Assembly: GCF_018917145.1 (NCBI RefSeq)
Contig: NZ_JAHLOD010000012.1
Location: 1 to 64,000 of the forward strand
DNA: 64,000 bases
From: Clostridium bornimense
GTDB taxonomy: Bacteria; Bacillota; Clostridia; Clostridiales; Clostridiaceae
Direction: 5' to 3'
A program made the position numbers and the translations under genes. The notes below the pieces were generated by a model that saw nothing but the letters and a program-made list of their open reading frames with translations, had not been told where the DNA came from and ran no database searches. This document shows positions 26,923-36,444 of this stretch, one piece after another (position 1 is the stretch's first letter; the number at the start of each line of letters is the position of its first letter).

Positions 26923-28235
26923 TGAAAGTAGCATTTCAAACATTAGGATGTAGAGTAAATTCATATGAAAGTGAAGCTATGACAGAGAAGTTTAAGAAGG
27001 AAGGCTTTGAAGTTGTAGATTTTAGTGATAAAGCAGATGTATATGTTATTAATACATGTACAGTTACTAATATGGGAGATAAGAAATCAAGACAAGCGAT
27101 AAATAAAGCTAAAAAAGCAAACCCTGATTCTGTTGTAGCAGTTGTAGGGTGTTATTCTCAAACATCGCCAGATGAAGTATCTAATATAGAAGGTGTAGAT
27201 GTAGTTCTTGGTACAAGAAATAAAGGGGATATAGTTTACTGGGCAAATAGAGCTATGGCAGAAAAAAATCAATTTGTTGAAGTAAATGATGTATTAAGAA
27301 ATAAAGAATTTGAAGAATTAGAAATCAGCGAATATCAAGATAGAACTAGAGCTTTTGTAAAAATACAAGATGGATGTAATAGATTTTGTACTTTTTGTCT
27401 TATTCCATTTGCAAGAGGTGCTGTGTGTTCAAAAGATCCTAAGAAGGTTATAGAAGAAGTTAAAATTTTAGGTAAAAATGGATTTAAAGAAGTTATTTTA
27501 TCAGGAATACATATTGCATCATATGGTATGGATTTAGATGAACAATATGAATTAGCTGATTTGCTAGAAGAAGTAGAAAAAGTTGAAGGTATAGAGAGGG
27601 TAAGAATAGGATCTATAGACCCAACATACTTTACAAAAGAAGTAGTAGATAGAATTAGTAAGCTAAAGAAACTTTGTCCTCATTATCATCTTTCATTACA
27701 AAGTGGTTGTGATAAGACATTAAAGAGAATGAATAGAAGATATACTGTTGAGCAATATATAGATATAGTTAAAAATTTAAGAGAAAAAATAAAAGATGTT
27801 TCAATAACTACAGATTTAATAGTAGGTTTCCCAGGAGAGACTGATGAAGATTTTGAAACAACATTGAATTTTGTTAAAGATATAAAATTATCAAAAATAC
27901 ATGTATTTAAGTATTCACCAAGAAAAGGAACAAGAGCTGCAACATTTGATGATGATGTTCATGGAACTATAAAAGAAGAAAGAAGTAAAGCAATTATTGC
28001 AGCAGATAGAAAAAATGAAGAAGATTTTGCAGAAAAATATGTAGGTAAAACAGTAAAAGTACTATTTGAAGAAAAAGTTAAAGGAAAAGAAGGATTTTAC
28101 AGTGGATATACAGAAAATTATATTAAGGTAATGGCAGAATCTGATGAAGATATTAGTGGATTAATTCTTGATGTAGATATTAAAGAAAATCACACAATAT
28201 ACTTAGAGGGTTCTTTAGTGAAGGAGAGGATATAA
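26922..28235 (+). CDS. mtaB: tRNA t6A37 methylthiotransferase MtaB
   Basis: 437-aa radical-SAM methylthiotransferase that converts t6A37 to ms2t6A in tRNAs reading ANN codons. The N-terminal UPF0004 domain carries the auxiliary cluster cysteines (QTLGCRVNSYES, NTCTVTN, VVGCYSQ). The radical-SAM motif is QDGCNRFCTFCLIP, and a TRAM domain occupies about 375-437. QTLGCRVN distinguishes MtaB from MiaB and RimO. The start and stop overlap rsmE and the HIT gene by one base each, a tightly coupled operon. Confidence 0.94.
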   Translation: MKVAFQTLGCRVNSYESEAMTEKFKKEGFEVVDFSDKADVYVINTCTVTNMGDKKSRQAINKAKKANPDSVVAVVGCYSQTSPDEVSNIEGVDVVLGTRNKGDIVYWANRAMAEKNQFVEVNDVLRNKEFEELEISEYQDRTRAFVKIQDGCNRFCTFCLIPFARGAVCSKDPKKVIEEVKILGKNGFKEVILSGIHIASYGMDLDEQYELADLLEEVEKVEGIERVRIGSIDPTYFTKEVVDRISKLKKLCPHYHLSLQSGCDKTLKRMNRRYTVEQYIDIVKNLREKIKDVSITTDLIVGFPGETDEDFETTLNFVKDIKLSKIHVFKYSPRKGTRAATFDDDVHGTIKEERSKAIIAADRKNEEDFAEKYVGKTVKVLFEEKVKGKEGFYSGYTENYIKVMAESDEDISGLILDVDIKENHTIYLEGSLVKERI

Positions 28236-28576
28236 TGGATTGTTTATTTTGTAAAATAATAAAAGGAGAAATACCATCAGAAAAGGTATATGAAGATGAT
28301 TTAGTTTATGCATTTAAAGATATATCGCCAATGGCTCCAATTCATATACTAATAGTGCCCAAAAAACATATTAGCACAATTAATGATATAGAAGAATATG
28401 ATGAATCAGTGATAGGTTATATTTTTACTGTTGCTAATAAAATTGCCAAGGATTTAGGAATAGATGAAGATGGATATAGAGTTGTAAGTAACTGTAATAA
28501 GAATGCCGGTCAAACAGTATTCCACGTTCATTTTCACTTACTTGGTGGAAAAGAGTTAATTACTACACTTGGATAA
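28235..28576 (+). CDS. HIT family (HinT-like) nucleotide hydrolase
   Basis: 113-aa histidine-triad protein, probably a HinT-type purine nucleoside phosphoramidase. It starts CLFCKIIKGEIPSEKVYED and ends with the triad HVHFHLLGG (H97, H99, H101). Two N-terminal cysteines (C3, C6) fit the zinc-binding subtype, though the full zinc site is not clear. It overlaps the mtaB stop by one base; GGAGAGGATATA precedes it. Physiological substrate unknown. Confidence 0.92.
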   Translation: MDCLFCKIIKGEIPSEKVYEDDLVYAFKDISPMAPIHILIVPKKHISTINDIEEYDESVIGYIFTVANKIAKDLGIDEDGYRVVSNCNKNAGQTVFHVHFHLLGGKELITTLG

Positions 28577-28585
28577 GGTTTTATA

Positions 28586-28615
28586 TTGACAATTAATTAA
28601 GATATAGTGTATAAT
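28586..28615 (+). promoter_or_regulatory. SigA promoter of rpsU
   Basis: TTGACA (28586-28591), 18-base spacer, TATAAT (28610-28615), both consensus hexamers. The leader to rpsU is about 65 nt. Confidence 0.9.
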
Positions 28616-28635
28616 AATCAATGTGCTATTGAAGC

Positions 28636-28680
28636 CCGCTGTATTTTAATTATTTTATTAAATGGCTAGCGGAGGGAGGG
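28636..28680 (+). promoter_or_regulatory. Leader hairpin adjoining the rpsU ribosome-binding site
   Basis: CCGCT (28636-28640) pairs with AGCGG (28668-28672), with TTTAAT/ATTAAA stacking inside. The 3' arm runs directly into GGAGGGAGGG, the duplicated ribosome-binding site. This position is typical of ribosomal-protein autoregulation, but no known leader family is recognised. Confidence 0.4.
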
Positions 28681-28686
28681 ATATAT

Positions 28687-28863
28687 ATGTCAGAAATTAA
28701 AGTTGGAGAAAACGAAACATTAGATAGCGCTTTAAGAAGATTTAAAAGAAAATGCGCAAGAGCTGGTGTTCTTTCAGAAGTAAGAAAAAGAGAACATTAT
28801 GAAAAGCCAAGCGTTAAGAGAAAGAAAAAATCAGAAGCTGCAAGAAAGAGAAAATTTAAATAG
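28687..28863 (+). CDS. rpsU: 30S ribosomal protein S21
   Basis: 58-aa basic S21 protein, translated [19 protein letters not shown] and onward with the family core [27 protein letters not shown] split by its usual lysine/arginine-rich tail. S21 helps the 30S subunit engage mRNA. It is short but has a consensus SigA promoter, a GGAGGGAGGG ribosome-binding site 6-7 bases before the ATG, and the usual clostridial position before yqfC. Any length filter at 60 codons would miss it. Confidence 0.96.
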   Translation: MSEIKVGENETLDSALRRFKRKCARAGVLSEVRKREHYEKPSVKRKKKSEAARKRKFK

Positions 28864-29057
28864 AATTGTCTATTATTAGAAGGTACTACAATTCAATACT
28901 ATATAAGTTTAAAACTTTACAGTTAAAATTGTTTGAGTTGCCTTCCTGCGCAGTTGTATTATATTGCTTTAAATTTTAAGTGGGTAGATAGCTAAAGAAT
29001 AGAAATAATGTAAGTTAATTATAAATAGACCTCATATGAGGTCTATTTTCATTTTTT
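28864..29057 (+). terminator. Gap after rpsU ending in a strong terminator
   Basis: The first 160 bases hold no gene. GAATTGT (28863-28869) and ACAATTC (28888-28894) could pair weakly, and a TTCCTGCGCAG segment near 28944 resembles the palindrome core seen elsewhere, without a convincing stem. At 29024-29047 a perfect palindrome, AATAGACCTCAT followed by its complement, precedes a T-rich tail: a good intrinsic terminator for rpsU. Confidence 0.75.
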
Positions 29058-29066
29058 GAATAAATG

Positions 29067-29095
29067 TTATAGTTGAGACTTTTTAAACATAGATT
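29067..29095 (+). promoter_or_regulatory. SigE-like promoter of yqfC
   Basis: TTATAGT (29067-29073), 14-base gap, CATAGATT (29088-29095). The extended -10 CATAGATTTA is identical to the one proposed for spoIIP. yqfC and yqfD are SigE genes in Bacillus. Confidence 0.5.
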
Positions 29096-29119
29096 TAATA
29101 TGAAGGAGGTTGATACTAT

Positions 29120-29407
29120 ATGAATGAGAAAATGAGAAAATCAGCAGAGTTTCTTTCTGAAAAGCTTGATATACCTATGGAATTAGTTGGAGTAAAAGCG
29201 AAAATCACAGTTTTGGGGGATGAGGAGATAACAGTAGAAAATCATAAGGGGATTATAAGTTTTTCAAAGGAATATTTAGAAATTGCTACTTATAAAGAGA
29301 ATATTTCATTATATGGAGATAACTTTGAGATATGTTATATTTCAGAGGGGACGATGGTTATAAGAGGAAAGATTAACAAAATATTAGTAGGTGAAGATCA
29401 TGAATAA
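29120..29407 (+). CDS. yqfC: Sporulation protein YqfC
   Basis: 95-aa conserved sporulation protein, part of the SigE mother-cell regulon in Bacillus, biochemical role unknown. The family features are a small beta-rich protein with an ENHKGIISFS core and the fixed position before yqfD. AAGGAGG lies about 10 bases before the ATG. Its last codons overlap the start of yqfD by 8 bases. Confidence 0.87.
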   Translation: MNEKMRKSAEFLSEKLDIPMELVGVKAKITVLGDEEITVENHKGIISFSKEYLEIATYKENISLYGDNFEICYISEGTMVIRGKINKILVGEDHE

Positions 29408-30533
29408 AGGACAATATTTAAATTTATTTTATGATGCAAGATTGACTTTAAAAATAGAAGTTATAGAATTGGAAGAACTCATTAATACTCTTATAAAAAA
29501 TGATATTGACATAGATAGTATAAATAGGTTATCTATATCATCAGCAATTTTATCTATTCAATATAAAGATTTTCAGAAGTTTAAAGAGATATTTAATAAA
29601 TATGATGGAAGTTATGAAATCATAGGTAAAGATAAAAGAAGTACAACGATATATACTTTAAGAAATAGGATATCATTAGTTATAGGAATAGTAATATTCT
29701 TTTTATCATTAATGTTACTAAATGAATTTGTTTGGTCAATAGACATAAAAACAGAAAAGAATATTTCACCCTTTGAGATTAGAAATCTTTTATATAAAGA
29801 AGGAATAAAGGAAGGCACTTTTAAAAGAAAGATAAATTATGAAGATTTAGAAGAAAAGTTAAAGGAAGATCATCCTAAAATATCATGGGTATCTGTAAGA
29901 CCATATGGTAGTAAGCTGCTTATTGATATTAGAGAAAAACAATTGCCACCTAGTTTAATTAAAGATGATACAAAGAAGGATCTAATTGCAAAGAAGGATG
30001 GAATAATATCTAGAGTGTATACAGCTAATGGGACTGCTCTTGTTAAAGCAGGAGATGTTGTTAAATGTGGAGATCCTTTAATATCTTATATAGAAGGTGA
30101 TGAAACACATTCCTATGAAGTCGTTCCTAAAGGTGTTGTGATGGCTAAGACATTTTATGAAGATAAGATAGTTGTTCCATATAAAGAAAAAAATAGGGAT
30201 AGAACTGGTAAGTATATAAGTAATAAATACATAATTATAGCAGGAAATAAAATATGCGTAAAAAAAGCTGAGAATAAATTTGAAAAATATGATAAAATAG
30301 AAGAAAACTATGGACCTTTTGTAATAGAAAAATATTATGAGGTTATTGAAAATGAGATAGACCTTGATAAAGAGTCAGTGATAAAAAAAGCAGAAGGTGA
30401 ATTGTTAGAAAAAATAAAAAGTAATATTAGTGTAAATAGCTCTATTATGGATAAAAAGATAGATAAGGAAGAAAAAGGTGATTGTTGCGAAATAAGAATG
30501 ATTATTCAATGTGAGGAAGATATATCTAGTTAA
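29400..30533 (+). CDS. yqfD: Sporulation protein YqfD
   Basis: 377-aa membrane protein of the YqfD/SpoIV-like family (needed for normal sporulation; mechanism unknown). A cytoplasmic N-terminal part of about 80 residues precedes one transmembrane segment (about 86-106), followed by a POTRA-like region around ISPFEIRNLLYKEGIKEG with SWVSVRPYGSKLLIDIREK, then a large extracytoplasmic domain. AGGTGA at 29389-29394 favours ATG 29400 over the in-frame GTG at 29391. It overlaps yqfC and lies 12 bases before pgpH. Confidence 0.87.
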   Translation: MNKGQYLNLFYDARLTLKIEVIELEELINTLIKNDIDIDSINRLSISSAILSIQYKDFQKFKEIFNKYDGSYEIIGKDKRSTTIYTLRNRISLVIGIVIFFLSLMLLNEFVWSIDIKTEKNISPFEIRNLLYKEGIKEGTFKRKINYEDLEEKLKEDHPKISWVSVRPYGSKLLIDIREKQLPPSLIKDDTKKDLIAKKDGIISRVYTANGTALVKAGDVVKCGDPLISYIEGDETHSYEVVPKGVVMAKTFYEDKIVVPYKEKNRDRTGKYISNKYIIIAGNKICVKKAENKFEKYDKIEENYGPFVIEKYYEVIENEIDLDKESVIKKAEGELLEKIKSNISVNSSIMDKKIDKEEKGDCCEIRMIIQCEEDISS

Positions 30534-30545
30534 AGGAGAATTAAC

Positions 30546-32615
30546 ATGGAAGATAAGAGAAAGGTTTCCAAAAGAAAATGGAGTAGTATAGTATATATAT
30601 ATATAATAGCTTTTTCTGTTATATCTCTAATAATTTGTACTGGATATCATTCAGTAAAATATAATTTAAAAGTTGGGGATATAGCGAAAGTAAGCATAAA
30701 ATCACCTCGAGATGTAGAGGATAAAGTTACAACTGAAAAAGATAAAGAAAAGGCATTGCAATCTGTACCTAAAGTATATAAGGTTGATAGCACTATTAAA
30801 AATAATCAGTTACAAAAAATTCAATCATTGATAGATACTTTTGATAAGGTTAGAGTAAATAAAAACAGTGAAGAGATATTAGATAAAATTGATAGTACAT
30901 ACGATTTAGATATTGATGATTTGAATACGATAATAAGCCTTAATGATGCAGACTACACTGCATTTCGTACATATTTGAAAGAATCCGTGGATTCATTATT
31001 AACTATAGTTATAAGAGATAATAATTCAGAAGATTTGGCAACTGTTAGAAAAAGCATATCTTCAAAAGTATCAGGATATAATCTTTCTTCGGAAGCAAAG
31101 AATATAATAAGTAAGATTGATAATAATTGTGTCAAAGTTAATGCAGTAGTAGATGAAGATAAGACAAAACTTTTGGAAGAGGAAGCTTTAAAAAAGGTTC
31201 AATCGGTAATGATAAAGAAGGATCAGACTATCGTAAAAGAAGGTGAACCTATAGAAGAATGGCAGGTGAAGGTTTTAGAATCATTAGGACTACTTAATTC
31301 TTCTAGAGGAAATAATTTTTTTATTTATGCATCTATAGTTCTTATAGTAGCTATTGTTACAGCTATGCAAGGAAGATATTTATACAAATTTAGAAAAGAT
31401 ATATTTTATTCACCTAGAAAATTTTCTCTTATATTTTTTCTTATTACTATACAAATATTATTTGCTAGAATTTTAGTCATTCAGCCGTATCTTATTCCAT
31501 TAGGTGCTATTGTAATTTTAATGGTATTAATTTTTGATAGAGAGACAGCATTGGTGATTAATTGCCTTACAGCAATATTGTTATCTGTTGTAGTAAATTT
31601 TAATGTTCAAATAGTGATTGTATTTTTATTAAATATAATTTTAGCATTTATGTTTATGAAAAAATTGAATGTTAGAAATGATATTTTTTCTTCGTCACTT
31701 ATTATATCTGTAGTTACAATTATTATTAATATTGTTGTAGGAAATATTATAAGTAGTAATATTATTGAAGTTTTAAAAAATTCAGCATTGCTAATGGTTG
31801 GGGGGATTTTATCAGCTATTTTTGCTGCTGGTGCATTGCCAATTATCGAAAATGTTTTTGATATAGTAACTAATATAAAATTATTGGAATTATCAAATCC
31901 AAATAATCCGTTATTAAAGAGATTAGTAGTTGAAGCACCAGGTACATATCATCATTCATTGATGGTAGGAAATCTAGCAGAAGTTGCAGCAGAAGAAATA
32001 AAGGCTAATGCAACATTAGCAAGGGTAGGAGCTTTTTATCATGATATAGGTAAAATTTCAAATCCAATATTTTTTAAAGAAAATCAAGTAGGTGAAAGTA
32101 ATCCTCATAATAATTTATCATCCAAAATAAGCGCAATGATTATTATTTCTCATGTTACTGAAGGTATAAAATTAGCTAAAGAGTATGGCCTGCCAACAGT
32201 TATTGAAGATATTATAAGAGAACATCATGGTACAGATTTAGTTAAATATTTTTATATTACAGAAAGAAATAATGCTAAAAATCCAGATGATGTAGATGTT
32301 AATTTATTTAAATATCCAGGACCAATTCCAAGACGTAAAGAAAGTGCTATAATAATGCTTGCAGATGGTGTAGAAGCAGCAGTAAGAAGTATTAAAAATC
32401 CAACAGTAGAATCTATAACTGATATGGTTAATAGCATATTTACAAATAGACTTTCTGAAGGACAATTGAATGATTGTGATTTAACATTAAAAGATTTAGA
32501 TAGAATAAAGAAAGCATTTATAAAAGTGCTTATGTCTATGTATCATCAAAGAATTGAGTATCCAAAAGATAAAAACAGTAAGGAGATAGAGAAAAGTGAT
32601 TTATATAGAAAATAA
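30546..32615 (+). CDS. pgpH: Cyclic-di-AMP phosphodiesterase PgpH
   Basis: 689-aa HD-domain membrane phosphodiesterase (YqfF) that degrades c-di-AMP, a regulator of potassium and osmotic balance. An N-terminal signal-anchor helix precedes an extracellular 7TMR-HDED domain (about 40-255), then about seven membrane helices (about 260-440). The cytoplasmic HD domain has [28 protein letters not shown] and [25 protein letters not shown] precedes the ATG. The last 20 bases overlap ybeY. The yqfC-yqfD-pgpH-ybeY-dgkA-cdd-era series matches Bacillus. Confidence 0.95.
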   Translation: MEDKRKVSKRKWSSIVYIYIIAFSVISLIICTGYHSVKYNLKVGDIAKVSIKSPRDVEDKVTTEKDKEKALQSVPKVYKVDSTIKNNQLQKIQSLIDTFDKVRVNKNSEEILDKIDSTYDLDIDDLNTIISLNDADYTAFRTYLKESVDSLLTIVIRDNNSEDLATVRKSISSKVSGYNLSSEAKNIISKIDNNCVKVNAVVDEDKTKLLEEEALKKVQSVMIKKDQTIVKEGEPIEEWQVKVLESLGLLNSSRGNNFFIYASIVLIVAIVTAMQGRYLYKFRKDIFYSPRKFSLIFFLITIQILFARILVIQPYLIPLGAIVILMVLIFDRETALVINCLTAILLSVVVNFNVQIVIVFLLNIILAFMFMKKLNVRNDIFSSSLIISVVTIIINIVVGNIISSNIIEVLKNSALLMVGGILSAIFAAGALPIIENVFDIVTNIKLLELSNPNNPLLKRLVVEAPGTYHHSLMVGNLAEVAAEEIKANATLARVGAFYHDIGKISNPIFFKENQVGESNPHNNLSSKISAMIIISHVTEGIKLAKEYGLPTVIEDIIREHHGTDLVKYFYITERNNAKNPDDVDVNLFKYPGPIPRRKESAIIMLADGVEAAVRSIKNPTVESITDMVNSIFTNRLSEGQLNDCDLTLKDLDRIKKAFIKVLMSMYHQRIEYPKDKNSKEIEKSDLYRK

Positions 32616-33099
32616 TCAATCAAAAATTGAAGTGAAAGATGAATTAAATGATTTATTAGAAAAAGTAATTAACTTTACTATAAAAGAGGAAAAGGTAGAT
32701 GTTGATGTAGAAGTAAGTTTACTATATGTAGATAATGATGAAATAAAAAACATTAATAGTGAGTTTAGAAAAATAGATAGAGCAACAGATGTATTATCCT
32801 TTCCTATGTTAAGTTATCCAGAAGGTGAAGTTTATAAAGATGTATATTATAAAGATAGAGAATTATTAGAAAGAAATTTAGATAATGGAATATTAGTATT
32901 AGGTGATATTGTTCTATCTTTAGAAAGAGCTGAAGAACAAAGATTGGAATTCGGACATTCATTTTTAAGGGAGGCAGCATATTTAACAGTACATTCAGTG
33001 TTACATTTGTTAGGATATGATCATATGAATGATAGTGATAAAGAAAAAATGAGAAGACGTGAAGAGGAAATACTAAATAAATTTCAAATAACTAGGTAG
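32596..33099 (+). CDS. ybeY: Endoribonuclease YbeY
   Basis: 167-aa zinc-dependent RNase that takes part in 16S rRNA 3' maturation and ribosome quality control. The metal site is [11 protein letters not shown] with H133, H137 and H143. [13 protein letters not shown] is the other family signature. It starts at GTG 32596 within pgpH; AGGAGA at 32581-32586 is the ribosome-binding site. The 20-base overlap implies coupling. Confidence 0.95.
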   Translation: MIYIENNQSKIEVKDELNDLLEKVINFTIKEEKVDVDVEVSLLYVDNDEIKNINSEFRKIDRATDVLSFPMLSYPEGEVYKDVYYKDRELLERNLDNGILVLGDIVLSLERAEEQRLEFGHSFLREAAYLTVHSVLHLLGYDHMNDSDKEKMRRREEEILNKFQITR

Positions 33100-33107
33100 G
33101 TGATACT

Positions 33108-33809
33108 ATGAAGCAAGTTCATAGCATAGTGGATTCTTTTAATTATGCTATAGAAGGATTAGTATATGCAACTAGAACTCAAAGAAATATGAGAATACAC
33201 CTGATTACATCATTAGGTATTCTCACAGCTTGTTTTTTCTATAAGCTTAGTAAAGCTGAAATATTGGTATTAGCAATAACTATAACATTAGTGTTATTTG
33301 CTGAACTTATCAATACTGCAATAGAAGCTACCGTTGATATATTAACAAATAATTTTCACCCACTTGCAAAGATTGCTAAAAATACAGCAGCTGGAGCTGT
33401 TTTGGTTACAGCAATCAATGCTATCTTTGTTGGGTATGTTATATTTTGGGATAAACTTAGAAAATTATCTTTTCAATTAGTTAATATAATAAAAGAATCT
33501 GATACATATTTAGTTTTTATAGTATTAATACTAATTTGTATGATAATATTATTTTTGAAAGCTGTTATTGGTGAAGGAACCCCACTTAGAGGCGGAATGC
33601 CAAGTGGTCATGCATCTATTAGTTTTGCTATTGCTACAATGATATCTTTAATTGCAAAAAATGAGAATATAATATTATTATCATTTATATTAGCAATTAT
33701 AGTTGCGCAAAGCAGAGTAGATTCCAAGGTACATACAGTTTGGGAAGTAGTAGTTGGAGCAATTGTTGGAATGTTACTTACAATAATTATATTTAAAATT
33801 TTTACATAG
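33108..33809 (+). CDS. dgkA: Undecaprenol kinase (DgkA) fused to a PAP2 phosphatase
   Basis: 233-aa fusion. Residues 1 to about 120 are a DgkA-type lipid kinase (FNYAIEGLVYATRTQRNMRIH, FAELINTAIEATVD, AKNTAAGAVLV). Gram-positive members phosphorylate undecaprenol. From about 135 a PAP2-type phosphatase follows with RGGMPSGHASISFA and SRVDSKVHTVWEV, carrying the SGH and SRxxxxxH motifs. So one protein holds a lipid kinase and an opposing-type lipid phosphatase, both likely working on the C55 carrier cycle. Membrane helices run through both halves. AGGTGATACT precedes the ATG. Confidence 0.9.
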   Translation: MKQVHSIVDSFNYAIEGLVYATRTQRNMRIHLITSLGILTACFFYKLSKAEILVLAITITLVLFAELINTAIEATVDILTNNFHPLAKIAKNTAAGAVLVTAINAIFVGYVIFWDKLRKLSFQLVNIIKESDTYLVFIVLILICMIILFLKAVIGEGTPLRGGMPSGHASISFAIATMISLIAKNENIILLSFILAIIVAQSRVDSKVHTVWEVVVGAIVGMLLTIIIFKIFT

Positions 33810-33825
33810 TAAAGGAAAAGGTATT

Positions 33826-34215
33826 ATGATAGATTTAATAAAGCTTGCTCTGGAATATAAAGAGAAAGCCTATGTTCCATATTCAAATTTTAGAGTAGGT
33901 GCAGCAGTACGTTTTGAAAGTGGAAATGTATATGGTGGATGCAATATAGAAAATGTATCATTTGGTGCAACTAATTGTGCTGAAAGAACAGCAATATTTT
34001 CTGGAATTAAAGAAGGAGAAAAAATTATAAGTGAAATTGCTATCGTAGCGGATTCAGAAGAACTTATAGCGCCCTGTGGAATATGCAGGCAAGTTATAGT
34101 AGAATTTTCTACAGAAGATACTAAAATAATTCTAGCAAAAAATGAAGAAGAGTATATAATTAAAACTGTTGAAGAAATTATGCCAGGAGCATTTACAAAA
34201 GATTTCTTAAAATAA
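33826..34215 (+). CDS. cdd: Cytidine deaminase
   Basis: 129-aa zinc enzyme that deaminates cytidine and deoxycytidine in pyrimidine salvage. It carries the tetrameric-type active site: C51-A-E53 in NCAERTAIF, with E53 the proton shuttle, and C84/C87 in APCGICRQVI. AAAGGAAAAGG precedes the ATG. It is part of the era operon. deoB, which acts in nucleoside catabolism, lies at the other end of the window. Confidence 0.96.
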   Translation: MIDLIKLALEYKEKAYVPYSNFRVGAAVRFESGNVYGGCNIENVSFGATNCAERTAIFSGIKEGEKIISEIAIVADSEELIAPCGICRQVIVEFSTEDTKIILAKNEEEYIIKTVEEIMPGAFTKDFLK

Positions 34216-34224
34216 GGAGGAAAT

Positions 34225-35115
34225 ATGTTTAAATCAGGATTTGTAACAATAATAGGAAGACCAAATGTAGGAAAATCAACTTTGATGAATTATTTAGTGG
34301 GGGAAAAATTATCTATTGTTTCTTCTAGACCACAAACTACAAGAAACAATATACAAACTATACTCACAACTAAGGATTATCAAATAGTTTTTGTAGATAC
34401 TCCAGGAATGCATAAGCCTAAGCATAAACTTGGTGAATTTATGATGAAAAATGCTCAAGAAGCATTAAAAGATGTTGATCTTGTATTATTTATGACAACA
34501 GCAGAAAAAGAGCTTGGAGTTGGAGATAAAAAGATACTTGAGGATTTAAGGTCTACAAAAGGTAAGAAGATTTTTATAATAAATAAAATTGATGAAACTC
34601 CATCTGAAAAAGTAGCAGAATTTTTGGAGTCTATAAAAGAGTATGATTTTTTTGATGAAGTTATTCCGATATCAGCATCAAATGGTAAAAATGTAGATAC
34701 ATTATTAAAATTAATGGTTGATAACCTTAATGAAGGACCTATGTATTATCCAGAAGACATGATTACAGATGTAAATGAAAGATTTGTAGTTATGGAAATA
34801 ATAAGAGAAAAAGCACTAAGATTATTATCTAAGGAAGTTCCTCATGGTATAGCAGTAGAAGTAATATCTATGAAGAAAGATGAAAGAGGTATGTATCATA
34901 TTGATGCTAATATGATTTGTGAAAAAGATTCTCATAAAGGAATTATCGTTGGTAAAAATGGTGCCATGATGAAGAAAATATCTACTTATGCTAGACAAGA
35001 TATTGAAAAATTCTTAGATGCTAGAGTAAATTTAAAAGTATGGGTAAAAGTTAGAAAAGAGTGGAGAGATAATGCTTTACTTCTAAAAGATCTAGGTTAT
35101 AAAAACTTAAAGTAG
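34225..35115 (+). CDS. era: GTPase Era
   Basis: 296-aa GTPase for 30S assembly that binds the 3' end of 16S rRNA. G motifs are GRPNVGKST (residues 10-18), [10 protein letters not shown] and NKID. The C-terminal KH domain carries [27 protein letters not shown] precedes the ATG. recO follows after 11 bases; era-recO is a conserved pair. Confidence 0.97.
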   Translation: MFKSGFVTIIGRPNVGKSTLMNYLVGEKLSIVSSRPQTTRNNIQTILTTKDYQIVFVDTPGMHKPKHKLGEFMMKNAQEALKDVDLVLFMTTAEKELGVGDKKILEDLRSTKGKKIFIINKIDETPSEKVAEFLESIKEYDFFDEVIPISASNGKNVDTLLKLMVDNLNEGPMYYPEDMITDVNERFVVMEIIREKALRLLSKEVPHGIAVEVISMKKDERGMYHIDANMICEKDSHKGIIVGKNGAMMKKISTYARQDIEKFLDARVNLKVWVKVRKEWRDNALLLKDLGYKNLK

Positions 35116-35126
35116 GAGATGATATT

Positions 35127-35861
35127 CTGTCCATAATAAAAACTAGAGCTATAGTGTTAAAATCTATAGATTATAAAGAGAGAGACAAGATAATAACAGT
35201 TTTTAGTGAAAGTTTAGGAAAGATATCAATTATGGTTAGGGGAGTAAAGAGTAGTAAGAGCAAGATGCTTCCGTTGACCTTGCCGATGTCTTATAGTGAA
35301 TTAGTTTTATTTAAAGGCAAAGGAATGTATACGTTGAATGAAGGATTTTTGATAGATTCTTTTCAAGAGATGTTAAAGGATATATACACTTTAACTTATG
35401 GAAATTATATTTTAGAATTAATAGATATGAGTATGGTGGATGATGAAGTAAATACTGAATTATTTAAAAGTGTGATTGTATCATTTTATTTCTTAAAAAA
35501 TAAGGCTGTTAGCGATAAAATTGTAATAAGAAAATTTGAATTAGATTTGCTAAAATATACAGGGCATAGTTTAAATTTTGAAAATTGCGGTGTGTGTAGA
35601 AGGAAGATTATATCTAGTAATTATGTTATATATCCACCGTTTAGTGGAGTTTGTGGTAATTGTAATAAAAAAAATGGTATAGATATAGCATATAGCGTAT
35701 TTTCATTTATGAAATATTTGTATCATATAGATATTATGAAACTACATATACTAAAAGAAAATGAATCTATAATTTCTGAAATAGAAAAAATTAATTCAGA
35801 ATTAATAGTTACAAGTATAGGAAAAAGACCTAAAAGTTTAGAACTTTTAGAAATATTATAA
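35127..35861 (+). CDS. recO: DNA repair protein RecO, with probable CTG start
   Basis: 244-aa recombination mediator that anneals DNA and loads RecA with RecR. An N-terminal OB fold and a C-terminal helical domain with four zinc-ligand cysteines (CGVCRRK and GVCGNCNKK) are present. The first ATG/GTG/TTG in frame is GTG at 35154, which would cut off the start of the OB fold. CTG at 35127 gives SIIKTRAIVLKSIDYKERDK, the usual family N-terminus, and AGGAGATG lies 5 bases upstream. ATT at 35124 is a less likely alternative. Confidence 0.88.
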   Translation: MSIIKTRAIVLKSIDYKERDKIITVFSESLGKISIMVRGVKSSKSKMLPLTLPMSYSELVLFKGKGMYTLNEGFLIDSFQEMLKDIYTLTYGNYILELIDMSMVDDEVNTELFKSVIVSFYFLKNKAVSDKIVIRKFELDLLKYTGHSLNFENCGVCRRKIISSNYVIYPPFSGVCGNCNKKNGIDIAYSVFSFMKYLYHIDIMKLHILKENESIISEIEKINSELIVTSIGKRPKSLELLEIL

Positions 35862-35874
35862 GGGAGGAATAAAG

Positions 35875-36435
35875 ATGGAAGATATTACTCTTGAAAAAAT
35901 TGATACGTTAATTGAAAGAACAGGCATAAGCTATGGGAAAGCTAAAGAGATTTTAGAAATTTGTGATGGTAATATTGTAGATGCTTTAGTTTATGCAGAG
36001 AAAATGAAAGAAAATGAACCAGAGTCTGTTTTAAAAACAACTACCGATGGTGTTATTAAGTATTTAGAGGAACTTATAAAAAAAGGTAATGTTTCTAGAA
36101 TACGAATAAAAAAAGAGAATAAAATTTTAGTAGACATTCCTGTAAATGGAGGAATAGCTGTAGGATTATTAGGAATTGCTATATCACCTATATTAATTCC
36201 ACTTACAGTTATAGGTGGTGTTATCTCTAATGTTATTATAGAGATAACTGATGATGAAGGAAATATACAAGAAGTAAATACAATGATAGAAAATAGTGCT
36301 AAAGATATAAAAAGCAAAGTTTCAAATTTAGCACTTAATTTTAGAGAAAAGATTAATAACTCTAAAGAAGATAAAGGATCTACTTATAATGATACAATTT
36401 CTTATACTGTAAAATTTGATGATGAAGATAAGTAA
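35875..36435 (+). CDS. UBA-like/DUF4342 domain protein
   Basis: 186-aa protein with an N-terminal UBA/NAC-like helical domain (about 1-45, IDTLIERTGISYGKAKEILEICDGNIVDALVYAE), a beta-rich DUF4342 segment (KKGNVSRIRIKKENKILVDIP) and one hydrophobic stretch (about 95-120) that could be a membrane helix, then a charged tail. AAGGGAGG precedes the ATG. It follows recO by 13 bases and ends at a strong terminator. Function unknown. Confidence 0.8.
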   Translation: MEDITLEKIDTLIERTGISYGKAKEILEICDGNIVDALVYAEKMKENEPESVLKTTTDGVIKYLEELIKKGNVSRIRIKKENKILVDIPVNGGIAVGLLGIAISPILIPLTVIGGVISNVIIEITDDEGNIQEVNTMIENSAKDIKSKVSNLALNFREKINNSKEDKGSTYNDTISYTVKFDDEDK

Positions 36436-36444
36436 TATGGGGTA

